A stretch of DNA of 50,062 nucleotides from Phlegmacium glaucopus. Lineage: Eukaryota > Basidiomycota > Agaricomycetes > Agaricales > Cortinariaceae. Shown here piece by piece: positions 1 through 8,156 of the stretch. The notes beneath the pieces are model-generated. The model was not told where the DNA came from. It saw nothing but the letters and a program-made list of their open reading frames with translations, and made no database searches. The translations under genes and the position numbers were made by a program. Within the stretch, counting starts at the first letter, position 1, and each line of letters starts with the position of its first letter. The stretch is from the NCBI GenBank assembly GCA_015039465.1, contig MU129998.1, positions 409,798-459,859 on the forward strand, in the 5' to 3' direction.

Positions 1-883
1 CCATCCCAACCCTCGTAAGTCGTGTACTTACTAAGAGACGACTAACTTATTATGGTAAAAAAGGGTTTCATTACTTCCGTCAGACATATTGAAGTAGGTG
101 ACTACTTTACAGAGTATACCTTTTTAGTTGAGGTCTACGTAGTCTATGAACAGACTATCTAAGTATTTGTTTTCGTCGGGTTTATACCACTGCTCTTTCA
201 AATTCAAAAAGTAACGGTATACACAGTAACTTTTTTAAGTACTTCGGTCTACACCTACGTACTTCTAGTATGTAACGTAAATTATGACGTCTACTCTTGA
301 GTGCTAACTGGGTTTCAAAAACGGGTTGAAATTCTATTACACGTCTCAAGTCTTTCTTAAAACACCGAAGTCATAGGAGTCTCCGTCCATACGCAAGTAC
401 TAGACGTATTATATATCAAAATGTTAATAACGTCGTAGGACTCTCATTAACCTGTAATACTACCTAACACCACGGAAATTACTCTCAGTGGGCACCCTAT
501 AGTGCACCAGCCGATAAAACAACATTTCTCCTAAATAACGTTGGTCTACAATCTGTCTGTCTACTAGAACCCGTTTAGTTTTCTCGTCCAACTTATCTCA
601 GTACTCTATGTCCGAAATTACAGGGTCACTTAAAGGCGAAAACTAATATACCTATCTCGAGGTTACAGACACTTTTAACTGATTCAAAAAAACGGTTTCC
701 ATAATTTAGTCCCAAGGACCATCAACATAAAAGGTTTCACCTATCAAGTCTCCGACTCTTCTCTCAAAAACATCACAGTCTGGGTTCAACAAGAAATTAA
801 CGTGCTCGGTTTGTAAATTAGGTTCGACAACTAGGAGGAAAGAGTCGGACAAACTTTACGTTTCTTTCATTGAGACACAATAA
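1..883. other. Mirror-reversed block (reversed, not complemented) encoding a CxC5 region
   Basis: Neither strand of this block carries a convincing gene as written. Read from 883 down to 1 without complementing, it gives an almost uninterrupted reading frame of about 294 codons. That frame carries two CxxC-type cysteine pairs (one as GCCNNCKTIYYADHE), a WVNREFSS segment and a C-terminal NHSCAECSQPY. These match the order of the CxC5 cysteine cluster that precedes CxC6 in KDZ-associated basidiomycete proteins. The mirrored frame ends at base 1 with TAC C and joins in frame to GAGCAACATCAGAT from 884, giving YRATSDVI and then the normal downstream gene. One in-frame TGA occurs in the mirrored reading (SI-stop-DISS). 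No biological process reverses DNA without complementing it, so an assembly or data artefact, or deliberate editing, is the likely cause. The breakpoint is certain to within about two codons. Confidence 0.9.
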
Positions 884-2047
884 GAGCAACATCAGATGTG
901 ATTTTAAACCCTAATGATCCTTCTGCTGTACTTGGTGTTGATAATCCAGCTGCAGCTGAGGTTGCACAATCCAGTTCCAATAATCCAACATTTCAGAACT
1001 TAGAGTCTGAAATGAATGTTGAAGTACAAAATGTAACAATGGTTGTAGTAGATGGAATTGTTGTTGGTACAAAGGTATTTTATATTTGTAATACATGACA
1101 GATTATTATTTAACATTTTTATTTAGCATTGTGCTTATGATAATTGCACATCAGACTTAGCAAATTACCGAGGTGGCTCTTTTTGTCAAATACATGAAAA
1201 TGAGTTTGGCAATAGGTGTCGTGTTAGAGATTGTACAGACACTGTGATTGCTGCAACTATGGCCTGTGCAGATCATCAAGCTCTTTGGAATAAATATAAG
1301 CTTGACCACTCAGGTGGAAGTCTAGCAGGATCAAAAAGAATGTTGAATCGTCGCCAAGAGAATCTACCATGGAATCCAAAAGGTGAACATGAGCATCAGC
1401 CTCATGATCAACCTGCTCCAGATCTCATAAAGTCAAAAAATTTCTTTGGTCCTGCAACTTTTTATTGTGTTGAAACCATTTGTGCTCCATGTGGTGTTGT
1501 TGTTGCATGGGCTAAATTTTCAAGATCAGAGTCAGAATCAAATATCTTGGCATTCTTAAACCAAGTGTATCCTTCAATGGAATCACGCCCTGACTATATA
1601 TGCATTGATAAGGCATGTCAATTACTTAAGCATGTTGTTGCTCAAGGACAATGGAATACTTGGTCACAAACAACCAGATTCATAGTTGATAGCTATCATT
1701 ATCAGAATCATCGCAAGACAGACACTCTCTGTCGTACTTGGTGTAATCCAGCTCCCACAGATGGGTCTGCTCCAAATCTGGTTATAACAGCAACAGCATC
1801 TGATGGTACTACTTATCAGAAACGTGCATTCAATACTCAGGCATGTGAGCAACTCAATGCATGGTTGGGTGGGCTTGAGTCAATTCTCAAGCGAATGACC
1901 CCTTCAAATTTTAATTGGTTTATACATGCAATGCTCTTTTATCATACAAGAAATGTTATCAAGCGACAAATGAATAAAAACAAAAAGAGACAATCAGGAA
2001 AGTTGAATAATGATAGTGATAGTGACAGTGATGATGGTGCTGAATAA
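884..2047 (+). CDS. CxC5/CxC6 cysteine-cluster protein associated with KDZ transposases (3' part)
   Basis: The normally oriented part is two exons, 884-1074 and 1127-2047, around a 52-bp intron (gtattt...tttag). Removing the intron joins VDGIVVGTK to HCAYDNCTSDL. Cysteine and histidine pairs follow (FCQIHENE, CRVRDCTD, ACADHQALW), which is the CxC6 cluster. Then comes a long conserved region containing FYCVETICAPCGVVVAW, DYICIDKACQLLKHV, RFIVDSYHYQNH, LCRTWCNPAPTDGSAPNLV and QACEQLNAWLGG. The tail is Asp/Ser-rich (DSDSDSDDGAE) before a TAA stop. Such proteins recur in Agaricomycete genomes in association with Kyakuja-Dileera-Zisupton transposons; their biochemical role is not established. The 5' part of the gene lies in the mirrored block at 1-883. 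I am confident of the family, less so of whether this copy is functional, because the mirrored part contains one TGA. Confidence 0.85.
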
Positions 2048-2062
2048 ATAAATAAATTGTAC

Positions 2063-2128
2063 ATACATGCACATGTAACAAAGGCTGAATACCAAAATAA
2101 ATTGTATATACATACACATATAACATTA
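2063..2128 (+). repeat. Short diverged direct repeat downstream of the CxC gene
   Basis: Two AT-rich copies begin AAATTGTACATACATGCACA and AAATTGTATATACATACACA, about 45 bp apart. Both lie within 80 bp of the CxC stop codon and probably form part of its 3' UTR. No function can be read from them. Confidence 0.5.
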
Positions 2129-2164
2129 TATAATTGAACAATAAGTATCAGCTATCGAAATTCA

Positions 2165-2372
2165 CAAAAGTCCAGTAAAAGTCCGGTCAGTGTCCGGCGG
2201 AAGTCCGGCAGAATCTGACTGGACATACAGTCCGGTCATTTTTATACATCCACTGGACTTTCACCGGACACTGACCGGACTTTTACCAGACTTCTACCGG
2301 ACTTCTACTGGAATTCCGCCGGAGTCTGGCGGACTGGACCGGAGTCTGGCGGAGTCTGGCCGGACAATGTGG
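2165..2372. repeat. CCGG-rich tract with an internal inverted repeat
   Basis: The tract is built from short variants of GTCCGG and CCGGACT on both strands, with roughly ten CCGG cores. The left portion, beginning AGTCCAGTAAAAGTCCGG near 2169, is repeated in inverted orientation near 2263-2291 (CCGGACACTGACCGGACTTT), so the two sides could fold on one another. It sits between the CxC gene and the first recognisable retrotransposon coding sequence. It may be a transposon end or a separate small repeat; no coding capacity is evident. Confidence 0.6.
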
Positions 2373-2412
2373 GGGACTGTAAAATACACCAACTCCAGGA
2401 AACCCCGTACCT

Positions 2413-2682
2413 ATGGACATTGATGTGGCCCAGAAAGCAGGTTTGGTACCACTGTCGTGCTTCCAGTGCGGAGGTGTTGGACACATCGGGAGACAATGTG
2501 AAAAATGTTTTGACATCCAAGCAATGACCAATGATGAACTCCATACCCTCTTGGAGTACCAGCTGGCCCAATTTGACAAAGTAGCTGATCTGGACCCGAT
2601 GGAACCATCAGAACCTTCGGAGAACACTGAACACGAAAGTCAGACCGACAATTTAAAGGATTTTTGCCAAAACAGTGAGTGA
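2413..2682 (+). pseudogene. Gag C-terminal fragment with CCHC zinc knuckle
   Basis: The fragment opens MDIDVAQKAGLVPLSCFQCG and contains one zinc knuckle, CFQCGGVGHIGRQC, with the C-x2-C-x4-H-x4-C spacing of nucleocapsid domains. An acidic tail follows and ends in a TGA just before the protease region. In intact elements this domain packages the element RNA into the particle. The N-terminal capsid part of gag is missing. The frame resumes almost at once in a different register, so gag and pol were probably one polyprotein originally. Confidence 0.8.
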
Positions 2683-3282
2683 ACTGTATGCCCTCACTGT
2701 CAACGACCAACCGGTTCTCCGTTTTACATGTAGATAGCATTGATGAAATAAACAAGACAGTTGAAAATATTCAAGTTGTACAAACATCAGAAATTCCAAA
2801 AGAAATCCGAGTGTTCCGGCCCCGATGGGAAAGAACCCTCCCAAAAAAGTTCACTATTGGCTCCCTTGATGCTGACTCTAAATCACTGGAACTCAAAGTC
2901 AGCATTGAAACGACCGACACCGGAGAAGTAAACTCCTTTCTGTCCTTAATACTCCGGAGCCAATGGAAGGTTTATTGACAGAGACTATGTCAAAACTAAC
3001 AGGCTCACAACAAAGTCCCTGTCAAATCCAATCCTGGTATTTAACATTGACGGTACTCTGAATGAAGCCGGATCGATCACGGAAGTGGTTGATCTGATAC
3101 TTAGGTACAAAGGACATTCCGAGAGATCCTTGTTTGCAGTCACTGGACTAGGAAAACAGACCTTGATTCTCGGACATTCCTGGCTCAAGATGCATAACTC
3201 GGAGATCGACTGGGCAACTGGAGAAGTAAAAATGTCCTGTTGTCCACCCTGTTGTTGTTCGGAATGCAGGAATGAAATCTGA
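2679..3282 (+). pseudogene. Aspartic protease (retropepsin) region of the chromovirus, broken
   Basis: Two overlapping frames carry the parts. The first has the linker FRPRWERTLPKKFTIGS and the strand SLELKVSIETTDT. After a frameshift near 2955 the second has SGANGRFIDRDYV, FNIDGTLNEAGSITEVVDL, FAVTGLGKQTLILGHSWL and the C-rich end MSCCPPCCCSEC. The catalytic Asp of the retropepsin DSGA motif reads as Tyr (YSGA) at the frameshift. This domain would mature the polyprotein in an active element; here it is inactive on two counts. Confidence 0.75.
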
Positions 3283-3328
3283 GAAGAATGAAAAATTCAA
3301 AAGGCAGAAATAGCCGAATTGAAAATGT

Positions 3329-4545
3329 TTGATTGGCCCACTTCCGGCTCATGTAGAGGATTGTGATGATGATGACAAGGAGAAAAGTAGCCCAGACCCT
3401 GAATTTGAGGATGGCAACAGAATATTCACCACCAGCCTACTACCACCACAGGCAGATATCCAAGCCACCTCCACCATCTCCCAACGTCTTGCAGAAGCTT
3501 TCCAACATAACACACAATCTGAAACAAAAGAAGGAGTTCCGGATTATCTCAGAGAATTTGACAGCGTCTTCGGCAAAGAATCTTTTGATATCCTACCTGA
3601 CCCAAAACCTTGGGACCATGCAGTAGAACTTATCCCAGGAGAAAAACCATTAGGTTGCAAGGTCTATCCTCTAGCTCTGATGGAACAAAAGGAACTCAAT
3701 GCATTCCTTCAGGAGAATTCAAACTCCAGACGCATCCAACCTTCCAAATCTCCGATGGCATCTCTGGTTTTCTTTATCAAAAAGAAAGACGGAAGTCTTC
3801 GGCTTGTTCAGGATTATTGAGCTCTCAATGTGATCACCATCAAAAACCAATACCCACTTCCCCTCATTTCAGAACTGATAACCCAACTCCGGGGCGCTAA
3901 ATACTTCACTGAGTTGGATGTCTGATGGGGTTTTAACAATGTCCAAATGAAGGAAGGGGATGAATGGAAAGCGGCTTTCCGAACCAACCGGGGATTATTT
4001 GAACCTCTAGTTATGTTCTTTGGCCTCACCAACAGTCCAGCTACTTTCCAAACAATGATGAATGACATCTTCCGCGAACTCATAATGGAAGGGGTTGTAG
4101 TGGTCTACCTTGATGATATCCTGATATTCACGGAGACACTAGAGAAACATCGGTCTGTAACCTGGAGAGTACTGGAACTTTTACAGAAGCATAAACTCTT
4201 CCTAAAACTGGACAAGTGCAAATTCAAACAAACCAAGGTGGAATACCTTGGAGTCATAATATCTCACGACTCTGTCGAGATGGACCCTGTAAAAGTTGCT
4301 GGAGTAGTGGAATGGCCGATTCCAACAAACAAAAAGGAAGTTCAGTTGTTTCTAGGCTTTACCAACTTTTACCGAAGATTCATCCAAGACTTTTCTCATC
4401 ATGCCTGTCCCTTGTTTGATCTCACCAAAAGTGACATTAAATGGAGATGGAACACAGAGGAGCAGTTGGTGTTCAATTCTCTCAAAAACCTGATCACTTC
4501 AACCCCGATTCTAGCCTCTCCAGACAACTTCAGGCCATTCTGCAT
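3329..4545 (+). pseudogene. Reverse transcriptase domain of the chromovirus
   Basis: Characteristic blocks appear in order: [68 protein letters not shown], the catalytic VVVVYLDDILIF, KCKFKQTKVEYLG, and the connection region FLGFTNFYRRFIQDFS. TGA stops at 3818 and 3923 fall where Tf2-like elements have arginine (QDY-R-ALN and DV-R-WG), which fits CGA to TGA change. The domain runs into the MITE at 4546 just before the RNase H aspartate block. The core YLDD is intact, but the frame is not. Confidence 0.9.
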
Positions 4546-4927
4546 AGTGTTGTTGAGGCTGGCTTGAGAAATCTTAGTATTTTTCAAATAACATGACACT
4601 ATGTACTTTGATTGCTTAGTGTTGGGAGATGACCCCCTCAATTTATAGGGTCCTTTATATGTGTAAATATTTATAGAATTTTATAGGATTTATTGAAATT
4701 TATATTACCATCAAGCCATTTGCCAAGTGGCTTCAAGCCAGCCACTTGGCAAATGGCTTGATGGTAATATAAATTCCAATAAATCCTATAAAATTCTATA
4801 AATATTTACACATATAAAGGACCCTATAAGCCGTGGGGTCATTTCCCAACACTAAGCAATCAAAGTACATAGTGTCATGTTATTTGAAAAATACTAAAAT
4901 TGCTCAAGCCAGCCTCAACAACACTAG
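4546..4927. mobile_element. hAT-like palindromic MITE inserted in the retrotransposon
   Basis: This 382-bp insert is close to a complete palindrome. Its ends are TAGTGTTGTTGAGGCTGGCT and its inverse, and the two arms of about 185 bp meet at a spacer of a few bases near 4734. It is flanked by an imperfect 8-bp duplication, TTCTGCAT at 4538-4545 and TTCCGCAT at 4928-4935. Pol resumes on the right as ADSSDFATRAVLSQQ, which is where the left side stopped (FRPFCI). An 8-bp target duplication and a TAG-starting terminal repeat are typical of hAT elements. It has no coding capacity beyond mirror-image short frames. Confidence 0.85.
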
Positions 4928-5476
4928 TTCCGCATCAAAGCAGACAGTTCCGATTTTGCAACCAGAGCCGTACTCTCCCAACAATCCCTTGATGATGAGA
5001 AACGGCACCCAGTCGCGTTCCTGTCTAAGTCCTTATCTCCAGTCAAACAGAACTACGAGATCCACAACAAAGAGATGCTAGCGATCATCCGAGCCCTAGA
5101 AGAGTGGAGACACTTCTTCGAAGGAGCAGAACATAAGTGCGAGATCTGGACTGATCACAAAAACTTGGAATACTTCATGACAGCCAAAAAGCTCAACCAG
5201 AGACAAGCCTGTTGGTCACTGTTCCTAGCCCGGTTTGATTTCCTTATGCACCACAGACCAGGCAAAAGCATGGGAAAACTGGATGCCTTATCCAGGCAAG
5301 CGGATCATGGAACCGGAACCGGTGACAATGACAACATCACACTCCTAACTCCAGGCTTCTTTGCAATTTGGGCCTTAGAAGGACTGGAAGTCATAGGAGA
5401 AGAACAAGACATCTTGAAAGACATCCAGAAGGGCACCCGTGAAGGCATAAAAGAGGAGGCCATAGCAAAGTGGTGA
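4928..5476 (+). pseudogene. RNase H domain of the chromovirus
   Basis: Downstream of the MITE the frame reads ADSSDFATRAVLSQQSLDD, HPVAFLSKSLSPVKQNYEIH, KEMLAIIRALEEWRHFFEGA and WTDHKNLEYF. These are the conserved blocks of the Ty3/gypsy RNase H, which removes the RNA strand during reverse transcription. LARFDFLMHHRPGKSMGKLD and ALSRQADH follow, leading toward the integrase. TGA codons at 5474 and 5483 close the frame before the integrase zinc-binding region resumes. Confidence 0.85.
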
Positions 5477-5574
5477 AAGATTTGAAAACCACTCACACAT
5501 GATCCGTCCAATCGGCGGAATGGTCTCATGACAACGACATCCTCTCCTTCTGAGGAAAAATCTACCTTCCAGAC

Positions 5575-6567
5575 ATGTTTGACTTACGAAGATGGATTGT
5601 ATCCCTCTGCCATGACACCCTAATTGCCGGGCATCTGGGAAGATGGAAAACCCTTGAACTTGTATCCCGAAACTATTGGTGGCCACAAATGTCCCGGTAT
5701 ATTGGAAAATATGCCTCAACCTGTGACCTGTGTCTTCGGACCAAGGCTCAAAGACACCACCCAGTTGGTGAACTCCACCCCCTCCCAATTCTGAACGCTC
5801 CATGGGACACAATTAGCGTGGACTTCATAGTGGAACTTCCAGAGTCTTCAGGATACGGCTCAGTAATGGTAGTAGTTGATTTGGTCACCAAATGAGCTCA
5901 TTTTGCACCAACCCTTACTACCACCTCCACATCCAGAACAGCACACCTGTATATCCAACATGTCTGGAAACATCATGGACTGCCCCAGAGAGTGGTATCA
6001 GATTAAGGATCACAGTTCGTAGCGGAATTCACTCGCAAGCTCTACCAGATTCTCGGAATCAAGTTAGCAGCCACTACTGCCTATCATCTGCAAGGAGATG
6101 GCCAGACAGAACGGGTAAATCAGGAATTGGAACAGTATCTCCAACTCTTTACAAACCAATGACAAACCAACTGGGCTGAACTCCTTCCCCTTGTGGAATT
6201 CCAATACAATAATCATGTCCACCCTGCCACCCAGCACCCGCCTTTCCTTCTAGACTCTGGATGAATCCCCCAAATGGGTTTTGAACTGAACCAACCAGAA
6301 TCCCAACTGGAATCCATCAATGAATTCACGGAACTAATGCAGAATACCCTAGACAAAGCGAAAGCAGCACTGGTCAAATCTAAGGATGACATGGCAAGGT
6401 ATTATAATCAAAAAAGGACTTCGGCACCTGAATACAAACCAGGAGACAAAGTATACCTGGATGCTAGCGACATACAAACAACGAGACCATCCAGGAAATT
6501 GTCCCATCGGCACCTAGGCCCCTTTCCGATCGAAGAACAAGTCGGCAACAATGCTTACCAACTCTGA
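5575..6567 (+). pseudogene. Integrase of the chromovirus, multiple stops
   Basis: The N-terminal HHCC zinc-binding module is visible as LCHDTLIAGHLGRWKTLELV and then CDLC. The catalytic core has VDFIVELPESSGYGSVMVVV (first Asp), VSD before a stop and GSQFVAEFT (second Asp), and GDGQTERVNQELEQYL (Glu). Stops at 5893, 6004, 6160, 6262 and 6565 interrupt an otherwise continuous frame. Most are TGA and two clearly replace arginine (VTK-R-AHF and SD-R-GSQF). The DDE residues themselves survive. The C-terminal part, YKPGDKVYLDA and SHRHLGPFPIEEQVG, leads to the chromodomain. Confidence 0.88.
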
Positions 6568-6573
6568 CTTCCC

Positions 6574-6912
6574 TTGTCCATGAAACGACTGCATCCGGTC
6601 TTCAATGTAGTCAAACTAACTCCAGCCCTGATAGACCCAATCCCTGGAAGACGCATTCTGACTCCTCCACTCACAGAAATCATTGATGGAGAAGAGGAAT
6701 GGGTTGTCGAGGAAATCCTCGACAGCAGAATTATAAACAGGAGGTTCCAATACCTTGTGAAATGGCAAGACTTCAGAATCCAACACAACACCTGGGAGCC
6801 TCGGGAAAACATACATGCCCCTGAATTAATTGCAGAATTCCATAAGAAGTACCCCAGAGCTCCTAAGCACATCAGGATGGCCAAATTTGAACAGTTTCCT
6901 TTCATGCCAGGA
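6574..6912 (+). pseudogene. C-terminal chromodomain of the integrase
   Basis: The frame reads LHPVFNVVKLTP, then EEEWVVEEILDSR, FQYLVKWQDF and NTWEPRENI. This is the aromatic-cage layout of a chromodomain, which in chromoviruses directs integration to methylated histone H3 chromatin. It is separated from the integrase only by the TGA at 6565. The open frame runs on past the domain into the LTR, so the annotated end is approximate. Confidence 0.85.
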
Positions 6913-6922
6913 CATCACCTAC

Positions 6923-6938
6923 CAAAAGGGGGGATGGA
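6923..6938 (+). other. Polypurine tract of the chromovirus
   Basis: A purine-rich run, CAAAAGGGGGGATGGA, lies immediately before the 3' LTR start (TGTTAGGGG). This is the expected position and composition of the plus-strand primer used in reverse transcription. Confidence 0.75.
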
Positions 6939-7350
6939 TGTTAGGGGACACCCGATTTCAACCCAAACCTCAACTGCAGAATCATACATCTGCCTTTCCG
7001 ACAACCTCCAACCTTCTGTCCAACTCCGCTTCCACCACCGGTTTACTCTGGAACTCCATGACTCCGATCCAACTCCAATCCTCTGTTTCACTCCATCTTT
7101 TATTTCTATTTCCCACATCACACCACTTCTTAATTAATTAATTAATTATTATTGTATCATTCCTTTATTTATTTTATATCTCCATTATGTCCATATTAGT
7201 ACTTAAATACCCCACAGCCTAGCAGGGATCCCCATCCTTTCCTCTTTGGATCCCCTGCTAGGTGAGTCACTTGTAGATATCCCTCTGAAATATTATTAAC
7301 TTTGGATCCCCTGCCAGCTTGACTAAGTCAGCATCGCAGTTGCCCTAACA
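6939..7350 (+). repeat. 3' LTR of the chromovirus (412 bp)
   Basis: The LTR starts TGTTAGGGGACACCC directly after the polypurine tract and ends TTGCCCTAACA, so it is bounded by inverted TGTTAGGG/CCCTAACA. Inside, near 7217-7262, CCTAGCAGGGATCCC pairs with GGATCCCCTGCTAGG, a strong potential hairpin. TTAATTAATTAATTAATTAT lies near 7131. No second copy is in the window, so the age of the element cannot be estimated from its LTR pair. Confidence 0.8.
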
Positions 7351-7484
7351 GGGATAAATTGGTGAATTATGCAGTAGATTGGATTTAAAGGTGAGGAGAA
7401 TGAATGAGGCTCCCTGTCGAGCTTCACCATCGGATGCAATCGAAGTTATACAGAGTTTTGTTTTTGTTTGCAATGAATTAACAC

Positions 7485-8056
7485 TGTTACATTCTGTTAT
7501 ATGTTACCCTGGTCCAGCTCCATCAGAGTTGTCTCCAGTAGTCTGCACTCCGTTCCAGTACTTTCCCTTGTATCCGGATCTACTCTTCCTTCCATCCCAC
7601 TCCAAGACTTTTCTGTATCATTCTGGCTCTTCTGACGTTACTCCAAACCCATTGCCATCTTCACCATAACAACTATTTCTTTGTCATCACTTTCCCACTA
7701 TCAGTCAGCATGCCCACTATGGATTATTCACCCAGGAATGCAGGACTTTCCAGGAGCAGAACACAGCACTTTATATTTATCTTTTATATTTTGGTTGCTA
7801 TTCATTTTATTATTTAAGTACTCAAAACTTGTATGTATTCCTCAGTTCAAATATCAACTTAGTTTCCTCCTCCTATTCTTCCTCTAAGTTCCTGCAACTT
7901 CCAGTTCCACTCTGTTCTGTTCTTACTCCAAAATTAGGACATGAAGGTTTAGGGTAGCACAGCACATATGCTGAGGCTAAAGTCCTTATCCATTCTGTGG
8001 TTCCGTTCCAATCAAACTCCATCTGATACTCCAGAATAGAGTTCCCAAACTTAACA
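7485..8056 (+). repeat. LTR of a second family, forward copy (572 bp)
   Basis: The sequence starts TGTTACATTCTGTTATATG and ends AACTTAACA. It aligns along its length with the inverted copy at 11662-12229, and the shared ends define the boundaries. It differs from that copy largely where the other has CG and this one has TG or CA; the start reads TTCTGTTATATG here against TTCCGTCATACG there. The flanks (AACAC and AAATG) do not match as a 5-bp duplication, so this may be a remnant of a rearranged element rather than a clean solo LTR. Confidence 0.75.
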
Positions 8057-8156
8057 AATGCCTTCCAAGACAGTCTTTATAATTTCTGCATGTTTTTCTC
8101 CAGATTCTCACTTACAGTCACCAGATACAAGGACAGGACGCCCAGGATATATACAA

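Larger units (their letters stand above)
2384..7350 (+). mobile_element. Ty3/gypsy chromovirus (Tf2-like), 5'-truncated and inactive
   Basis: Gag zinc knuckle, protease, reverse transcriptase, RNase H, integrase and chromodomain follow one another in canonical Ty3/gypsy order, ending in a polypurine tract and a 3' LTR. No matching 5' LTR or primer-binding site lies upstream; the sequence changes to a CCGG-rich tract instead, so the 5' end is lost. The left boundary is approximate. The polyprotein is broken by several stops, mainly TGA where the family has arginine, by at least one frameshift in the protease, and by a 382-bp MITE. The element cannot be autonomous. Confidence 0.9.

Noticed and set aside
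4399..5081. Two similar open frames on opposite strands (PNTKQSKYIVSCYLKNTKI in both)
   Set aside because: They are the two arms of the palindromic MITE read on opposite strands, not paralogous genes.
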